Shown one piece after another: positions 45,405 to 57,696 of a stretch of DNA of 64,000 nt. Below the pieces are notes generated by a model. The model was not told the origin of the DNA. It worked only from the letters and a program-made list of their open reading frames with translations, and searched no databases. The position numbers and the translations under genes were made by a program. The stretch is from Proteles cristata cristata (Eukaryota > Chordata > Mammalia > Carnivora > Hyaenidae), in assembly GCA_017311185.1 (NCBI GenBank), contig JAESUZ010002553.1, forward strand, positions 248,001 through 312,000, in the 5' to 3' direction. Positions within the stretch are counted from its first letter, which is position 1, and each line of letters opens with the position of its first letter.

Positions 45405-46666
45405 GCATACCTTAATGATAAGAATGATGTAGGTGTCACAGCGTGAAGTGGATGTCACTGTGGAAGGCAGGTCATACCTGGAATGTGTCCCTGCTGTCTT
45501 GCAGGCAAACCTGTCCTATCTGCAGCTGCCAGTGTATTAACATCAGACCCACAAACTATCCACATAAGAATAGGGCTGGATAGGGCGAATCTTGGTAAAC
45601 TATAGATCTGATTTTTAAGATATCGAATTCCAGTGAAAATTCCAGTGAGCAGTGTCTTTAATTCATTCTTTGGAAAAGGAGGTTTGCTAACCACTTACGT
45701 TTTAAAAATTGTTATCATTTGATGTTAATATATGAATGTGCATTCTCTATCAGAGCATGCTGTTTTATCGATACATTTCCCTTTCGGTATTTTAGAGGAT
45801 CACTGCTAATATATAATGGTAATTTTCATATACCACTTTGTATATATACAGACGTAAAATTATGTCTGTTCTGATGATTCTGCCTCACTGAGCACTTTGT
45901 TGAGTACATATCTATGCAGCATGGTCAAATGTGTGTTTGATGAAAATGACACAGTGATGGGCATGTTATAGGAAGCGCCTCTTTTCAGCAGCTGGTGGGG
46001 GGAGATGGGACAGATAATTAAATGGGCTATGATAAGGAAGGACCATGACAGGGAGACAGAAGCATAATATATTCTCCATCTTCTCTCAAATTTGATAATT
46101 CATTTTTTCCTCAACTTATTGCTCTCAGGTGATGCGAAGACATGATTTATTACCTGCCGCTGTATTGCCCTGAGTTTTAGCATCTCATTAAAATCAAGCC
46201 TTCCATTTTTGTATTTCAGAAGGTGAAAAGAAAGGTTAATAGAGTAAGGACCCATTTTCCTAAAATTCAAATTCAAATACATATATTAGAGTCTATTGAA
46301 CTTGGGACCTTCCCCTTAAGAAATAGTTATTAAAAACAAATGGAGAAATACAATGCTAATGTTGAGGTAGTTCAACTGTTTCTCTTGTTTGCCTCTAGGG
46401 AGCCAAAGTCTGCCTAACCCAGGGTAAAGAAAGCCAATATCCTTCGGAAATACACAGATGTTTTACCCTGTTTGGAAAAACTGTCTTTTCTCCATTTAGA
46501 AATTATTTCATATTTAAGGTCTGCAGAAAATTTTCTTTTTCTCAAGCAGATACTTTTTATAATAATCTAAGATAGGTAAATCTACTTATTAGGACCCAAA
46601 TATCATGTGTCCTAGAAAGAATAAAACCCACATAGACACTGAGATGTTGTAATGGTCCCCCGCCAA
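45405..46666. other. Unassigned AT-rich sequence
   Basis: No gene or repeat recognised. Confidence 0.4.
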
Positions 46667-46683
46667 CCACACTGGATGTTTTA

Positions 46684-46906
46684 TTTATTTTTTATTTTTT
46701 TAAATGTTTTATTTATTTCTGAGAAAGAGAGAGAGGCAGTGTTGAGCAGGGGAGGGCCAGAGAGAGAGGGAGACACAGAATCTGAAAGAGGCTCCAGGCT
46801 CTGAGCTGTCAGCACAGAGCTCGAGACGGGGCTCAAACCCACAAACTGTGAGGTCATGACCTGAGCCGAAGTTGGACGCTTAGCCGACTGTGCCACCCAG
46901 GTGCCC
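46684..46906 (-). mobile_element. CAN SINE, class A, young
   Basis: Exact 17-bp target duplication ccacactggatgtttta at 46667-46683 and 46907-46923, the longest perfect one among the SINEs here. Near-consensus body. Confidence 0.97.
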
Positions 46907-46923
46907 CCACACTGGATGTTTTA

Positions 46924-47458
46924 AAAAGGTGAACCATTTGATTATTTTCCAGCACTGCCCATCCCCCTATGTCTCTGTAAAATGCTGCCAGAAGACTGGA
47001 TGGTTCTCTGTAGAAAGAACTGGAAGAGCTAGCAAGACTGGCCCTTGGTAGGTCACCAGAGATGGAGATGGGGCAGGTCTGGGAGGCGGAGCTTTGGAAG
47101 TGCTGGGCCTTCATGTGACCCTGATGGAACCGTCCTGTCTACCTTCTCATGTTTTCTAAACATGATGTGATCCCATCACACACTTTGAATCCTAATGCCA
47201 AGGGGTAACCATTCTCAGCATGCGGCCCTAGACCCCTGAGCGTCTCCCAGACTCTCATAGGGATCTGCAGTGTCTGAAGCATTTTCAGAATAATACTAGC
47301 ATAGTCTTTGGTTGCTTCACTTTGCAATTGGCAACGATGGATAAACTGGTGCCTGAGCACAAATCAAGACCCAGTCACACTCGTACTGTGCAATAATTGT
47401 ACTGTTTTCTTCACTGCCACACACTCACAGGAAAAACTATTTCAGAGTGTTCCTGTGT
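46924..47458. other. Unassigned unique sequence
   Basis: Nothing recognised. Confidence 0.4.
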
Positions 47459-47654
47459 GGGGCTCCTGGGTTAAGCATACGACTTTGGCTCAAGTCATGA
47501 TCTCATGGTTTGTGAGTTCAAGCCCCACTTCAGTTTCTGTGCTGACAGCTCTGGGACTAAACCCTGCTTCCAATTCTGCATCTCCCTCTCTCTCTGCCCC
47601 TCCCCTGCTCGTGCTCTGTCTCTCAAAATAAATAAACATTAAAAAATAAAAATA
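47459..47654 (+). mobile_element. CAN SINE, class A, head deletion
   Basis: The first part of the head (GGTGGCTCAGTCG) is missing, so the pol III A box is disrupted. Flanks 'gttcctgtgtg' and 'gtccctttgtg' look like a decayed target duplication. Confidence 0.92.
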
Positions 47655-47984
47655 ATGTCCCTTTGTGCAGCCATAAAACTATTAATTGTGTTAAATCTCA
47701 CCCCTCAAGTACATGACTTCTTACTACTCTATGTGAAGAAGTGGAAGTTCACATAAAATACTTTGGGAACATACACAAAGAGAATAACTTTATTAGGGGA
47801 GAGCACTCTGCAGTTGAGTTGCAAGCTGAATTATCGGATTTTATTTGGTTCTATTTGTTTTTGGTTTTGTTTTGGTTTATAATGAGATACCACTTTAAAC
47901 ATAAAAGAACAATGAACGGGAAAACTGTGATTATTCAGACTATAGATATTTGGCAGATGCTTTCTTAAAAATGAACCAAGGTGA

Positions 47985-48802
47985 GCCTGTCACTTCAAGG
48001 AAAATAACTGACAGAATTGGGTCCAGTGGTAAAATTCAACCTTTCAAATAAAAAATTTTAATTTTGGAAAAATTATATCCACTATTGGGTGCTTGACAGT
48101 CTTCCAGTATCAGAAAGACTTTCCTGGTAAGATTGGTGATGATATTTACAAAAATGATCTTTTGATACTGAGTATTGAAATGTGTCAACATTGAGAAGAC
48201 CTGCATAATTCAGTGAATGGTATTTTGTAAATGACTAAGCATGATGATAGAAAAGTCATGCATCAACAATAGATCCACTCAGATTTGAGGCAGAACTTTG
48301 GGCAATGAATTTATTAATAGAGTATGAAAACACGATTGCAACTAACCTTTCAGAAACTAGCGAAAAATATCCACAGTGATCCACAAAAGCTATTCAAGCA
48401 CTTCTTTCTTTGCCAGCTATGTATGTGTGAAGCTGGTTCATCCTGATAGACTTCCACCAAAACAACACACCACAGGATATTGAATGCTTGAGAATTGCAT
48501 GGTCTTCTATTAAAGCAGACATTACAAAGACTTCACAAAAATGGAACAGTGTCGCTCTTCTCTCCATTTTTTTTTTGTTTTAGAAAATAAAGTTATTTTC
48601 TAAACATTCATTAAAGAATGTTTATATTAACATGTGATGGGTTACTATTTCATTTCTTAGAGAATTGATAAATATTTCACTTTAAAAATTTCTGCCACAC
48701 TAAATATTGACAATTCTCATAATCAAAGCCTCTTTGAGGTACTCAATATTTTGTGAGACTCTAAAATGGGGTCCTGAGATCAATAGTTTTAGACCTGCTG
48801 CA
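47985..48802 (+). mobile_element. Probable fossil hAT-type DNA transposon, 3' part
   Basis: The 3' end 'ggggtcctgagatcaatag' followed by 'ttttagacctgctg' resembles the terminus of mammalian hAT elements (gagaaccactg). Upstream, 'cttctattaaagcagacatt' and 'gtgtcgctcttctctcc' resemble a known mammal-wide repeat family carrying a decayed transposase. All frames are broken. The left terminus was not located. Confidence 0.5.
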
Positions 48803-49007
48803 TAAAGTATCGGAGGATGGGGTCTCTAGGGTGGGGGCACCACTGGCCCCCTGTGCCTGCTTCAATCACAGCAGATTAACTAGTGACTATTTTTCACCTG
48901 GGAGTCTATGGAAAACCCACTGGAAGAATCCATTACATATCTATGTAAAATTTATGAGTATGTTCTCTGGAGCAGAGAAATTCTGACACAGAAAAAAAAT
49001 CATTACT

Positions 49008-49215
49008 GGGGCGCCTGGGTGGCTTAGTCGGTTAAGCGTCCGACTTTCTCTTGGGTCATGATCTCGCGGTTCGTGGGTTCGAGCCCTGCGTTGGGCTCTG
49101 TGCTGACTGCCAGCTCAGAGCTTGGAGCCTGTTTCAGTCTGTGACTCCCTCTCTCTCTGACCCTCCCCTGTTCACGCTGTCTCTGTCTCTCTCCTAGAAA
49201 TAAATAAAAAACATT
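49008..49215 (+). mobile_element. CAN SINE, class B, young
   Basis: Target duplication aaaaaaaatcattact at 48992-49007 and 49216-49231, exact. Intact A and B boxes. Confidence 0.97.
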
Positions 49216-49231
49216 AAAAAAAATCATTACT

Positions 49232-50783
49232 TAATTTCACTTGCCGTGTCTACCAAAAAAAGTGGGGGGAGCATAATTATGTCACATTCCTTTTAAGGGT
49301 AGTGTGAAGTTGATGTGAGTCAGTGCTGGTAATACACTTAGACTATAACTATCACTGCTAAGTTTATATGAATATTTATTGAATAAAAAATTCCTAATAT
49401 CAACAAATGATGACATATTTGCAGGTCACATCGCTAGGCAGGTAACCAGGTTGATGTGACTGGTAAACCCTGGGATTCAGGAATTTTGTCCAAACCTGGA
49501 GGGTTCAGGAAGGACACCTTTAGGTGTTTGAGTTACAACAGGCATTCTCTGTACACGTGGTGTCGTATAATGACCATAAAAGGCCACACTGATCAACTAC
49601 GGATTGGACTCAGCACATAAGGAATTATTGATGCTGACTGTGCAGTTTAAGTGGGCTGGTCCTCCCCAGAGCCCTAAGTCTGTTTAGAAACTAAAAGAAA
49701 CCCAGCTTCCAATACAGAGCTCTCCACCCACACCCCCAAGAGCGGCGTGTACTGGCTGGGGGATCTTTGGCTTCTCATTTGACTGACTCACTCACTCCTC
49801 AAGCACGATTGTTTATGGGAGATACAAAACACTGCCTTTTCTTGGAAGAAACTCCCAACCTCATTGTGCAGAACTCAGTACATATGCACAATTCCAAAAC
49901 GAACACGGCAGGCAGAGCATGGATGTTGCAGCCCTAGGACCCTAGACTCACTTAAGTCCAGCTCAAAGGATTTCTTAGCTGAGCCACCATCGACAGGTTA
50001 CGTACCATTTAAACATGAGATGGGGAACTGGCAGCTTCTGAATGTTTAGGAAAAGGAAACAAATAGTGAGAATGAAAGCTTTAGCTTAGGGGGAAAAATA
50101 TATGAGGCGTGTTGTAGAGCCATTTGGAGTCAGCTGCAATGGTTAGGATTTGGGATCAGGTCAAGTTTGAGGTGACTGTGAACTTCAGGGTAACCATTCG
50201 CAATTTGCTCAGAAGCACTGGGGGACCATTATAATTGAGTCACTTCTTTAGCTGAATGAAAGTGGCAGGCCACCAAAGAGTCTGCACGTGTCCAAAGGGC
50301 AGGGACTCTAGGCTGTCTGGGGCCCTGTACCAGGGAATTTAGGTAGGTGTTTTCACCAACAGCCAGCTGAATTCAAGCATTGTCAGTGACGTATGGTACG
50401 GGACACCACCGTGTAAGCTGGATTCGTTATAAAGATATATTGCATTGCTAATGCTGGTATGGAAGTAGCAGAGCTCAAAGGGCTTGCAAGGGCAAGTAGC
50501 AGGATTTAGGGCCTTCATTCAACATGTTTTCCTCACGTGAAGGGCCACGGCCATCTCAAGTTAGGTATTTTACTCATGGTAGCACTCAGTTCTGGAACAT
50601 TCCAATGCATACAGATGTAAGTTGCTCCTAACCAGTGTATTTTCACCTGTAATCCCCCTCATCACTCAATTGAAACCACCAAAAGCAACCAACACCATCC
50701 TTGCGTTTGGAAATCATCCTCATTATAGTGGATGAATGAGCACCGACTCTGATCTAATTTAAATGTAGCTAATTCTCAAAGTT
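49232..50783. other. Unassigned unique sequence
   Basis: No gene or repeat family recognised over 1.5 kb. Confidence 0.4.
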
Positions 50784-50796
50784 AGAACTTTTTTGG

Positions 50797-51028
50797 GTGG
50801 CGCCTGGGTGGCTCAGTTGGTTAGGCTTCCGACTTCGGCTCAGGTCATGATCTCACAGTTCCTGGCTTTGAGCCCTGCTTCGGGCTCTGTGCTGACAGCA
50901 CAGAGCCTGGAGCCTGCTTCGGATTCTGTGTCTCCCTCTCTCTCTCTCTCTCTGCCCCTCCCCCACTCGCACTCTGTCTCTGTCTCTCTCTCTCTTAAAA
51001 ATAAATAACATTAAAAATATTTTTAAAA
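50797..51028 (+). mobile_element. CAN SINE, class A
   Basis: Flanks agaacttttttgg (50784-50796) and agaagtttttgg (51029-51040). Intact B box region with expanded (CT)n in the body. Confidence 0.95.
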
Positions 51029-51040
51029 AGAAGTTTTTGG

Positions 51041-51601
51041 AAAGTAGGAGAATTGTGAAGGATCTCTTTTATCTAGTCTGTTATGAATGATTTTCAATGA
51101 AATTCTGTTACATTATTGTTTGCTGTTTAAGCATCCTTTTAACCTGTTTTTGTGAACTAAATATATAATTTAGGACTTGAATTAGAGTTGTCTTTGGTAA
51201 AAGATGTGGTAGCAATGAAGACAAAATTAAACAAATTCCCTCTAATGAGTTCAAATTTAAAATTGCAAATGTCCTCTTCACTTAGAAAGTTAACACTGGC
51301 AATGTTATTCTGAAACATAATGAGTTTCCCTGGAGTTGGAAGTCTTGATGAGGTGCATTTACATCACCCAGGCACCAAGACACAGCTTTCCCTCGCTAAT
51401 GGCTTGGAAGGGGCTTCAGAGAGAGTCCTGGTAATCAGGTTTGACATTCTGAATTGATGGCTGATGGAGTGTAAGGGCCAAGGTACAGAGTGATCTCAGG
51501 GACTTTTAATAAAACTTGGCAAATGATCAAGATACACAGTCAATCACAGAGCAAAAGCCAATATTCTTCACCCCATCTATTCCCCAAGAGGGCCCCTGAG
51601 C
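51041..51601. other. Unassigned unique sequence
   Basis: Nothing recognised. Confidence 0.4.
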
Positions 51602-51640
51602 AAAAAATAAAATAAAATAAAATAAAATAAAATAAAATAA
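51602..51640. repeat. (AAAAT)n microsatellite
   Basis: Seven or more AAAAT units, not attached to a recognisable SINE. Confidence 0.97.
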
Positions 51641-52420
51641 CCACAAACATAAAGCATCTTTACTAGAATTTTGTCCACAGAGAGTGGATTCTTTCTTAGA
51701 ACTGCTTTATTGTCCAGTTTCTTTTAGTTCATTAATTTAGAGAGAAAACAAAACTAATAGCAAGGTCTCAATATTTCTAAGTTTTGTTTTTGTTTGTTTG
51801 TTTTTAGTTTTGTGACTTAGTAAAAAGAAAGCACAGTAATGCCTTGCAAAGACAACAATGACATCTACACAGAAGTCTTCAAATTCTGTTACCAAGCCAA
51901 TTGTCACCCATTTCAGTGATCCTAAAATATGAGCTTGCACATTGCTCTCAACCCTTCTAACCTAAAATAGAGGCAAATGTTATAATCTCTAGGTAGAAAA
52001 CTTGCTTCATTTTAAAGCTGGATACCAAAGATATCGAATTTTTGATAAAAAAAAAAATCTGAAAGTAAAAATAGACCTGACCTTTGAAGAGAGGAATTTT
52101 TTTCCTTCAAATCTGACTTTCATTTTTTTTCATTAAAATAAAAATAAACATAAAGTAGAAAAGAATGTCCCAGAATAACCTCTTCTCAAATTAAAAATAT
52201 GGAACCACATCAAATTATTTTTGGAACCAGCCAAGAAAAGAAAGGGAGGAAGAAGTTCAAATATAATGTCTTATTATTTCTTTCTGGAGTTAGTTTTCAT
52301 GAAAAATTTTCAAGTCTTTTGGCAAATTAAACTACCTGGACTCAGTATAGTTGCATCACCTATAGTAATAAGCATCCCTTGACCATCCTCCATCCCCAGT
52401 TTATCCATGTTAATTCTACA
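51641..52420. other. Unassigned AT-rich sequence
   Basis: Nothing recognised. Confidence 0.4.
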
Positions 52421-52532
52421 TTTCTTTTCTTTTCTTTTCTTTTCTTTTCTTTTATATTATTTTATATTATATTATATTATATTATATTATATTATATTAT
52501 ATTATATTATATTATATTATATTATATTATAT
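52421..52532. repeat. (TTTTC)n and (TTATA)n compound microsatellite
   Basis: Six or so TTTTC units followed by about sixteen TTATA units. It occupies the place of the A-tail of the antisense SINE that follows, so it is most likely an expanded SINE tail. Confidence 0.95.
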
Positions 52533-52724
52533 TTACTTTTGAGAGAAAGAGAGAGGTAGAGAGAGCAAGGGAGGGCAGAGAGAAAAGGAGACACAGAATC
52601 AGAAACAGCTCCAGGCTCCAAGCTGTTAGCAAAGAGCCCAACAGGGAACTTGAACTCATAGACCATCAGATCATTACTTGAGCTGAAGTTGGACATCCAA
52701 CGAACTGAGCCACCTAGGCACCCC
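52533..52724 (-). mobile_element. CAN SINE, class A, with expanded tail
   Basis: Body 'aggagacacagaatcagaaac', head 'gagccacctaggcacccc'. Its tail is the compound microsatellite to the left. Confidence 0.93.
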
Positions 52725-53827
52725 TTCCTTTCATTTCTTTTAAATCTGCCTCAGGATCTCCTTGGGAAATAAGTAACATATATTAAAGGTCCTGGGATTC
52801 CCTGATTTTTAAACCACTCTCCCATCTAGCATGCCTATCTCTCTCACTCCTCTACAATTACACTAAAAAAAAAACCCCAAATGTTAACTTGTGAGTGTTG
52901 TGCAGGAAAATTTCCCTTTACCCTTTGAGGTTCTTCATCTGGTCTAAGAATCAAGTTTAGACAGACTAACGAGAGAAAATCAAACAAGTTTAATTACATG
53001 CATTCCTCCTGGTTACATGAGAGAAACCCAGGAAAATTGAGTAACAATCTGGAATAGATGAAGCCGTCACCTTAAATTCCATCTTCAACTAAAAACAAAA
53101 GACTTTGGGGATGGGGCATCAGTTATGGGAAGTGATCAAGAAAAGCACAGTGAGCAGAATAAGGTTGTTATGCAGATTTGAGTCCCTGCCTGCTCCAGTG
53201 ATAACAATTTCTAGAGATTTAGTCATTCCCCCCTCATCCTGGTTCCACAGGGGAATACCTTACACATAAAGATTTATCTTCTACATGTAAACATCTCTTA
53301 CAAAAGGGTAACTTCTACTCAGTTTTCAGAGCTTCTCTTCTGTCTGCAGTTTCTTAAACACAACCAGCGTAAAGTAATCAATATGCCAAAGAAACAAAGA
53401 TTGGAGTGGCAAAATTTTGTCCCCTACATGTGCCTTTGGTCATGTAGTTCTGCACTGAAAATCCTTCTCTCCCTGTCCTTTGGATGAAAATCTTCTATTT
53501 TTAAAAAATTCAGCACAAGATAGAGGCTCTCCCAGTCTTTCCTCCTCTAGGAAGGAGAGGGCTTTGCTCTCCTCTGTGCTCTCTCTTCCGTAAATATTTC
53601 TGTCTGAACAGGGCTTGGATAACTCAGTGTGCATTCCCACCTCCTTCTGGTTTGGCGGCTGGGCTGAGACTCAGGGAAGCAAAAAGCTACCTTCTAAGAT
53701 CCCTTTGTTGCCAGCACTCTGGGAGGGGTTAGGATGCTGTCAGAGGCATAGGGGCGGATGCAGGTCTGTGTTCTGTCATTTTTCACCTTAACTGTATGAA
53801 ACCATCTGGTCTAGTTGTCGTGGAAAG
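52725..53827 (-). repeat. Possible ERV LTR-type repeat (52900-53800), family not named
   Basis: Layout 'gaaaatttccctttaccc', 'ttcttcatctggtctaag', 'actaaaaacaaaagactttg', 'cccctacatgtgcctttgg', 'gaaatcttctatt'-like segments suggests a long LTR-derived repeat, but I cannot match it to a named family. No gene recognised. Confidence 0.3.
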
Positions 53828-53998
53828 GATGTAATATTGAAAGTCAGGCAAACCAGGTTATGTGACCTCAGTCCTCATGTTACATGACCTTGCTGAACCT
53901 CAGATTCCTCATTCAACTCATAAGAGCGGTGGGGGATTGAATGAGATAATAGGCAAAATGCCTAGAAGATGGTAATTAATAAGGGTCACTTGGTCTCC
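53828..53998 (+). repeat. MIR SINE
   Basis: 'gtcaggcaaaccaggttatg', 'catgaccttgctgaacctc', 'agattcctcattcaactc', 'gggggattgaatgagataat' match sense MIR in order. Confidence 0.8.
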
Positions 53999-54717
53999 CT
54001 CACGTTCATAAGCAGAATATTCTGAGTAAAGTAGAGCATGGATTTACTGCTGTATTTAGACCCTCACAGATTGTCATTGTGCTAAACCACTCAACAACTA
54101 TATTGTAGAATTTATTCGTTAACTATTCTAAAATGTCATCAATTTAATGCCTTTCTTTAAAAAAAAGTATATGTCTGGGCCCAGAAACTTTACCTTGAGG
54201 AACTAATTAAGGAAATAATTAGAAATACAGGTAAAGATCTATGTGGAGAGTTTTATTTTATTTTATTTTAATTATAATGGTGAAATATTAGAAGCCCCCA
54301 AGAGTAGACAGGTTAATTAAATTATTGTATATTCACCCAGTAGATTATTACACAGTATTAAAATGATGTATTGAAACCTTTTGGTGATAGGAAGTCATGA
54401 TTTAGTAGTATTTATACAATATCCATTGAGTATACACATAAAAATGTTGAGTAAAATATACTGAATGAAAGCTATTTAAATAACATTATAATCTTAATTA
54501 TCTGAATGTACATACATATATATGTGGAGAAAAGAATGGAAGGGATATGCAAAAATGTTAATTATGGTCAGCTGTAGCATTCTACTGGTAATGGAATTTT
54601 CAGGGATTTATATTTTCTTCAACGTTTCTTTAGTTTTCGGATTTTTCAGACTGTGCCTGTATTTGTAATCATAAAAAATGTACTATAAAAACCTATGAAA
54701 ACATGGATATCTATACA
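53999..54717. other. Unassigned AT-rich sequence
   Basis: Contains a short (TTTTA)n at 54252-54271. Nothing else recognised. Confidence 0.4.
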
Positions 54718-54728
54718 CCTTGATTTTT

Positions 54729-54799
54729 TTTTATTTTATTTTTTAATATAATTTGTTGTCAAATTGGCTTCCATACAGCACGCAGCGCTCATCCCAAGT
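54729..54799 (-). mobile_element. 70-bp L1 stub insertion
   Basis: Only the A-tail and the last ~45 bases of a carnivore L1 3' UTR ('gttgtcaaattggcttcc', 'cgctcatcccaag'). Target duplication ccttgattttt at 54718-54728 and 54800-54810, exact. Confidence 0.93.
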
Positions 54800-54967
54800 C
54801 CTTGATTTTTAAATATATACATATAACATATAAATTTAATAGTTTTTCTCAGGCCACAATTTTCCTTCTGTTTTCTCCTAAAAAATATAAACTCCCACGG
54901 GCTGGGAATATATCTTTTTATATTTAAACCCCAGCTCACTTTTGTGAAAAATTCATTCATTTTTCAC

Positions 54968-55060
54968 TTCTCTTATAATGAGTATTTATTGGCTGGCACT
55001 CTGCCAGATGCCATGTGCTGGGTCCTGAGAGAATCTTAGACATGAGGGGTTCTTCGGATG
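54968..55060 (-). repeat. L2 LINE 3' end fragment
   Basis: 'gagtatttattggctggcac', 'tgccagatgccatgtgctgg', 'gtcctgagag' resembles antisense L2. Confidence 0.6.
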
Positions 55061-55368
55061 TGGCTCTCAGAAGTTGCCAAGATTGAGAAGTCAGTTTATT
55101 CACTACGTTGTTATTTCTCTGGATTTGAACTTGATTTAAGGGCATCCTAAACCTTGCATCCAGGAAGACTTTAACGGTCATAATCTGAAGTCGGTGTTGG
55201 GGAATCACACATTAATGAGGGCTTTCAATGTGATCTTACATTTGATGTACAGGAAGCAGAGTTTGAGTGATATCTAGGTAATGCACCAATGTTCAGTTCT
55301 GTATGTATTTAATCTCTCATGTCTCTTTTTAATGCTTGGTTTGGGTTGGTAGGTTTTATTATCTTTTA
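55061..55368. other. Unassigned unique sequence
   Basis: Nothing recognised. Confidence 0.4.
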
Positions 55369-55382
55369 AATGTTTGTACTTT

Positions 55383-55609
55383 TGTTTGAGTTTCTATTTA
55401 TTTGTGTATTTTTATTTTATTTTTACTGTTTAGAGAGAGAGTGAAAGTGTGAGCAGGGGAGAAGGGGCAGAGGGAGAGAGAGGATCCAAGCAGGCTCCAT
55501 GCTCAGCGTGGAGCCCGATGCAGGGCTCAACAATGCCCATGACCCTGGGATCATGACCTGAGCGGAAATCACGGCTCAGAAGCTCATCCAACGGAGCTAC
55601 CCAAGCTCG
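55383..55609 (-). mobile_element. CAN SINE, older form, first of a tandem pair
   Basis: 'ggatccaagcaggctccatg', 'ctcagcgtggagcccgatg', 'atcatgacctgagcggaaat' is the older carnivore SINE form. Together with the next SINE it is bracketed by one target duplication, aatgtttgtacttt at 55369-55382 and 55819-55832. Confidence 0.93.
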
Positions 55610-55818
55610 CTATTTATTTATTTATTTATTTTTAGAGAGAGGGAGAGTGCGTGTGCACACCGGGGAGGGGCAGAGAGAGTGGGGAAAGAGAGAATCCTAA
55701 ACAGCCTCTAGGCCCAGCACAAGCCCAGCGCAGGGCTCAGTCTCACGACCGCGAGATCATAGCCTGAGCCGAAATTCGGAGTTGGTCACTTTACTGACTG
55801 AGCCACCCAGCTGCTCCG
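55610..55818 (-). mobile_element. CAN SINE, older form, second of a tandem pair
   Basis: Starts with (TATT)n as its tail, same orientation as its neighbour, with head 'gactgagccacccagctgct'. The right target duplication follows directly. Confidence 0.93.
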
Positions 55819-55832
55819 AATGTTTGTACTTT

Positions 55833-56312
55833 AAAAATATTTTTTCATTATTTAAAATTGACTGGTAGCTCTCCTAACGCTGATACTATCTCAAGAGCAA
55901 AAGCTTCTGGCGGTGCTTATTGTGCATGTATTTACTTTGCTTTTCACCTGTTTTTAAGAACCTCAGAGTCAGAACCATTGTTTCTGAGGTCATACTCCCT
56001 ATGAAGTTACTCTTTGGGACTTTCTGGAAAGCATCTCTGTGGTTGCATTTCTTGGAGCTTTTTGGGACCAACAGAAGGGGCGTCTGGAGTAGATGCAGAG
56101 GCTTCTCCCACCCACACACAGCTGCTCCCTTCCCTTGAGTCTCCATCCTAGAACTGAGGGCATTACAAGAACGTGCCTGCTCTTCTTCTCTGTGACTCGG
56201 AGGAATACTCGGAATAAATTCATGGGATTATTCCTTTCTAAGTTTTCTTTGGTAGTTTCTTACAAAAATAATTGCAAGCTTATGCCATACAGGAGTATTA
56301 TTTTCTAATCCG
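55833..56312. other. Unassigned unique sequence
   Basis: Overlapping frames on both strands at 55886-56308 (71-86 codons) show no known similarity. Confidence 0.4.
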
Positions 56313-56333
56313 CTCTCATCCTATGACTATTTT

Positions 56334-56530
56334 TTTTAACCTTATTTATTTTTGAGAGACAGAGCATAAATGTGGGGGGAGGGGCAGAGAGAGGGAGACA
56401 CAGAATCTAAGGCAGGCTTTAGGCTCGGAGCTGTCAGCACAGAGCCTGGTTTGGGGCTTGAACTCACGAACCATGAGATCATGACCTGAGCCAAAGTTGG
56501 ACACTTAACCGACTGAACTACTCAGGTGTC
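56334..56530 (-). mobile_element. CAN SINE, class A
   Basis: Flanks tctcatcctatgactatttt and tctcatcctgtaactacttt (56531-56550) are a target duplication with three changes. Moderately diverged. Confidence 0.95.
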
Positions 56531-56550
56531 TCTCATCCTGTAACTACTTT

Positions 56551-57224
56551 AAATATATTCCATTTTAGGAAGGGTATGGTTTATAGATGACCCACTGATC
56601 TGGTCATTTAAGACTGTTTGACGGATGTTTGTGCTTTCCGAATGCTTACCAAATCTCTCTAGGGTTTAACCACACTAGGATAACAAATAATTTTTAGCAT
56701 CTTGAGACGCGTATGTAACTACTTACAGTTTATAGGCATTTTTATGGGATTAATTGCATTATTGGGTTAATAGGATTACATGTTCAAGAAGCACAGAGTG
56801 CTAGTTATCAGGGATTCCTCTTTATTCACTGACCAACTATGAGATTTGAGAACTGTATTGAATGTCTGATGGTGATAATGTAATCATGGTGATGAGGGTA
56901 ATTGGAAAGCACTTTTGAAAGGAGCAGTGAAGAGGTGGGGACTCATCCTCTGGTGGATGTTCAGTAGCTGGTGGTCCCCACGGCCCAGACTTGCTTCTCT
57001 GCATATCCACTGCCCCCTTGGACAGGATGAGGGAAGGGACTGGCCACAGCTCCTTTTCTCTGAGATGACCCAGGCCACATTCCAACTCTTAGGATATGCA
57101 AATTATAGTCCCACGCTCTACCTAAGTGATACGATAGAGTTTTAGCAATTCTTCGAATTTTTGTAGTAAGGAACTTCTAGTAAAAACCATGCAATGGTGG
57201 AATGGTATACTTCTCTAACTATTA
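56551..57224. other. Unassigned unique sequence
   Basis: No element recognised. Confidence 0.4.
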
Positions 57225-57332
57225 TTGGTAAGCAAGTATTTATTGAATGAACACTTTCCATGCTCTGTGAGATCTGTGGGGGCTACCCACATGCACCCGT
57301 TCATAAGGAGCATACATTCTGGGGACACCCTG
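57225..57332 (-). repeat. L2 LINE 3' end fragment
   Basis: 'gcaagtatttattgaatgaac', 'ataaggagcatacattctgg' is the antisense L2 terminus. Confidence 0.7.
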
Positions 57333-57680
57333 CATTGACATTGCGGTCACTCTCATACTTGCCTAGAGAAAAACTCCGCGGTGGGTATGAACACTGGAGA
57401 GAGATAAATTCAGTACGAGCTAACAAAATTAAGTGTTTCTCCCAAAAGAAAGAAAATTAGAAACACTTTGTAGTTGTACTTTGAAATCACTCACAGGCAT
57501 GTTATTTCATTTGATTAAATTGAGCGGGGGTGGGGAGGACGGTTCTTTCATGTTCTCACTGATCTGTACTTTTTTGCCTGTAATTGGTATTAAGGACTAT
57601 GGCATTCTTTTCTCAAAGAGGAAGTGGGTACCTTGTCTAAAATTCAGCGTCCCTCAAAGTTTCTGTGTTTTGTGTTTATG
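57333..57680. other. Unassigned unique sequence
   Basis: Nothing recognised. Confidence 0.4.
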
Positions 57681-57696
57681 TATCCATAGACTTTTT

